Shown here one piece after another: positions 15,284 to 16,338 of a stretch of DNA of 16,338 bases (positions within the stretch are counted from its first letter, which is position 1; every line of letters starts with the position of its first letter). Origin of the DNA: Dissophora ornata (Eukaryota; Mortierellomycota; Mortierellomycetes; Mortierellales; Mortierellaceae); assembly GCA_025201705.1 (NCBI GenBank), contig MU617306.1, forward strand, positions 1 through 16,338, read 5' to 3'. The position numbers were made by a program, and so were the translations under genes. The notes under the pieces are model-generated. The model was not told the origin of the DNA. It searched no databases and saw only the letters and a list, made by a program, of their open reading frames with translations.

Positions 15284-15880
15284 GTTGCCCGGTCAACTCA
15301 TGTCCACTCATTTTGACCCTTAACATATGTCCACTCAAATGGCGCCTGATTTTGTTTTAAATAAAGACAGACTGGATTATCCATCCTATTTTTCACTCCT
15401 ACACTCCCAACTTGTATCCATACTCCATTTATTCGCTTTCATAGGCAGCAACAAGTGCAGCATCAGCCTGGTCTTTTTCGCCTGGGGTAATTGTAGCATG
15501 CCTCCTTGAAGTGGTAGAACATTGTGCTGCCACGATTTGATGCATATCTTCCATGAAGGATAAAACGCGCATCTCTTCTTTCAATCTTGTGGCAGCAAGT
15601 ACGGCATGTTGGCAGATGGCATACGATCATCACATCCGAACAGTATTTGACGGGTCCCTTTGCAGAGGGCTGTCTTAACCGCAGATAATGCAACACTTCG
15701 CAGGGCTACGTGAAGTGACAGGTGCAGAGATCGGGTGCAGGCTTACGGTTTGCGCCGTTTGTTTTGAGTGGACATTATTTTTATTTTTATTTTACACCTG
15801 GTGTATTGGTGTATTGCCCCGCCATTTGAGTGGACATCTTTTTAGGGTCAAAAGGAGTGGACATGAGTTGACCGGGCAAC
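15284..15880. mobile_element. DNA-transposon-like element of 597 bp with 61-bp terminal inverted repeats
   Basis: The left end (15284-15344) and right end (15820-15880) match in inverted orientation with about five mismatches over 61 bp. Both start GTTGCCCGGTCAACTC and end CTCAAATGGCG. The decamer ATGTCCACTC occurs at 15300-15309 and 15327-15336, and as GAGTGGACAT at 15766-15775, 15828-15837 and 15855-15864, suggesting a repeated transposase-binding site. No transposase is encoded, so it is nonautonomous. No clear target-site duplication at the edges. It carries a broken Cys/His-rich ORF (separate entry). Confidence 0.85.
15463..15696 (-). pseudogene. Broken Cys/His-rich ORF inside the TIR element, zinc-finger-like
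   Basis: A 77-codon minus-strand frame containing CRTCCHKIERRDARFILHG and later TMFYHFKEACYNYP. Cys31, Cys34, His62 and Cys67 give CX2C-X27-HX4C. This is close to, but not the same as, the PARP-type zinc finger (CX2C-X28-30-HX2C, with aromatic residues before the His as in FYHF here). After CYN a one-base shift opens a more protein-like frame (PGEKDQADAALVAAYESE, then TAA), and an upstream frame holds AKCCIICG, so the ORF seems to be a frameshifted remnant of something larger. It lies wholly within the inverted-repeat element. A captured host or transposon gene fragment is inferred; the PARP-like label is tentative. Confidence 0.4.
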
Positions 15881-15920
15881 CCAAATGTATACTCCCATTT
15901 GATAATCCCCGTAGTAAAAA

Positions 15921-16338
15921 GGAATAATATAATCTCACACCCCCGTGAGCCTCTATTCTCGCAGGGGTCATCAACTCCTGCACTAAGTCCATGTAAACGT
16001 TCCCAATATTTGAACGTCAATCGCGCAACAACCTTTTATGCTACTCCCTACGCTTCTTAACATATTCTTTTGCCCATCTCCATGCCTATCTTCTCGTGTG
16101 GTTCACTTCTTTTTTTCATCAACTTTGATGTCCACTTGCATGCAAAGAGTGCTAAATTGTCTGTTCAGTTCAGACATAGTGGACGAAAAAAAGAAGTGAA
16201 CCACACGAGAAGATAGGCATGGAGATGGGCAAAAGAATATGTTAAGAAGCGTAGGGAGTAGCATAAAAGGTTGTTGCGCAATTGACGTTCAAAGATTGGG
16301 AACGTTTACATGGACTTAGTGCAGGAGTTGATGACCCC
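15921..16338. mobile_element. Foldback (MITE-like) element, copy B, cut by the window end
   Basis: Nearly identical to the element at 7240-7691. Here the left end is better preserved: GGAATAATATAATCTCACAC then CCCCGTGAGC. The left arm runs to about 16145 and the right arm from about 16178 to the last base. The last bases (AGTTGATGACCCC) still lie inside the right arm, so about 30-50 bp are missing beyond the window. It starts 40 bp after the 597-bp TIR element. Confidence 0.85.

Overview
The window looks like a repeat-rich chromosomal segment of a filamentous fungus. An early-diverging lineage (Mortierella-like / Mucoromycota in the broad sense) is my best guess. It rests on short GT-AG spliceosomal introns in many-exon genes, an intact eukaryotic tRNA-Lys(CUU) present twice, and decayed LINE-like and LTR-retrotransposon-like coding sequence. 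Taxonomy is inference; nothing in the sequence names the species.

The best-supported protein genes are two paralogous aldo-keto reductases of the AKR7 / aflatoxin-aldehyde-reductase type. They lie head to head: akrA on the minus strand (5802 down to 3941) and akrB on the plus strand (10299 to 12196). Neither is visible as one open frame because each has eight exons, one of only 17 nt. I rebuilt both from splice sites. All eight exon junctions are conserved, every frame stays open, and the products are 336 and 339 residues. The paralogy extends into promoters and 3' flanks, so about 2.45 kb was duplicated in inverted orientation around a spacer of about 4 kb. Both promoters carry the perfect palindrome CTGCGCAG, including one pair at the same 22-bp spacing.

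Region by region: 1-266 holds the 5' part of a minus-strand low-complexity ORF that runs off the left edge. 499-571 is tRNA-Lys. 663-1020 is a fragment of a repeated gene family, here called 'R'. 1501-3080 is a decayed Gag with zinc-knuckle remnants. 3162-3644 holds a hairpin and a truncated inverted-repeat element. 3655-6136 is the akrA arm. 6306-6804 is a decayed LINE-like C-terminus. 6825-8464 contains a second tRNA-Lys and a run of small inverted-repeat elements packed almost end to end. 8746-9950 holds an apparently intact zinc-finger/coiled-coil gene with an R fragment divergent from it. 10092-12533 is the akrB arm. 12669-12944 is a possible tiny spliced gene. 13027-13295 is an 89-bp minisatellite. 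13553-15215 is a second, decayed copy of the zinc-finger + R unit. 15284-15880 is an inverted-repeat element containing a broken Cys/His-rich ORF. 15921 to the end is a second copy of the foldback element seen at 7240.

What ties the window together is mobile-element activity around a detoxification-type gene pair. The most unusual signals are the zinc-finger + R composite unit, present two to three times; the zinc-finger-like ORF inside a transposon-like element; and a truncated inverted-repeat element that stops where the akr duplication begins. Family assignments were made by eye from motifs, with no database search.
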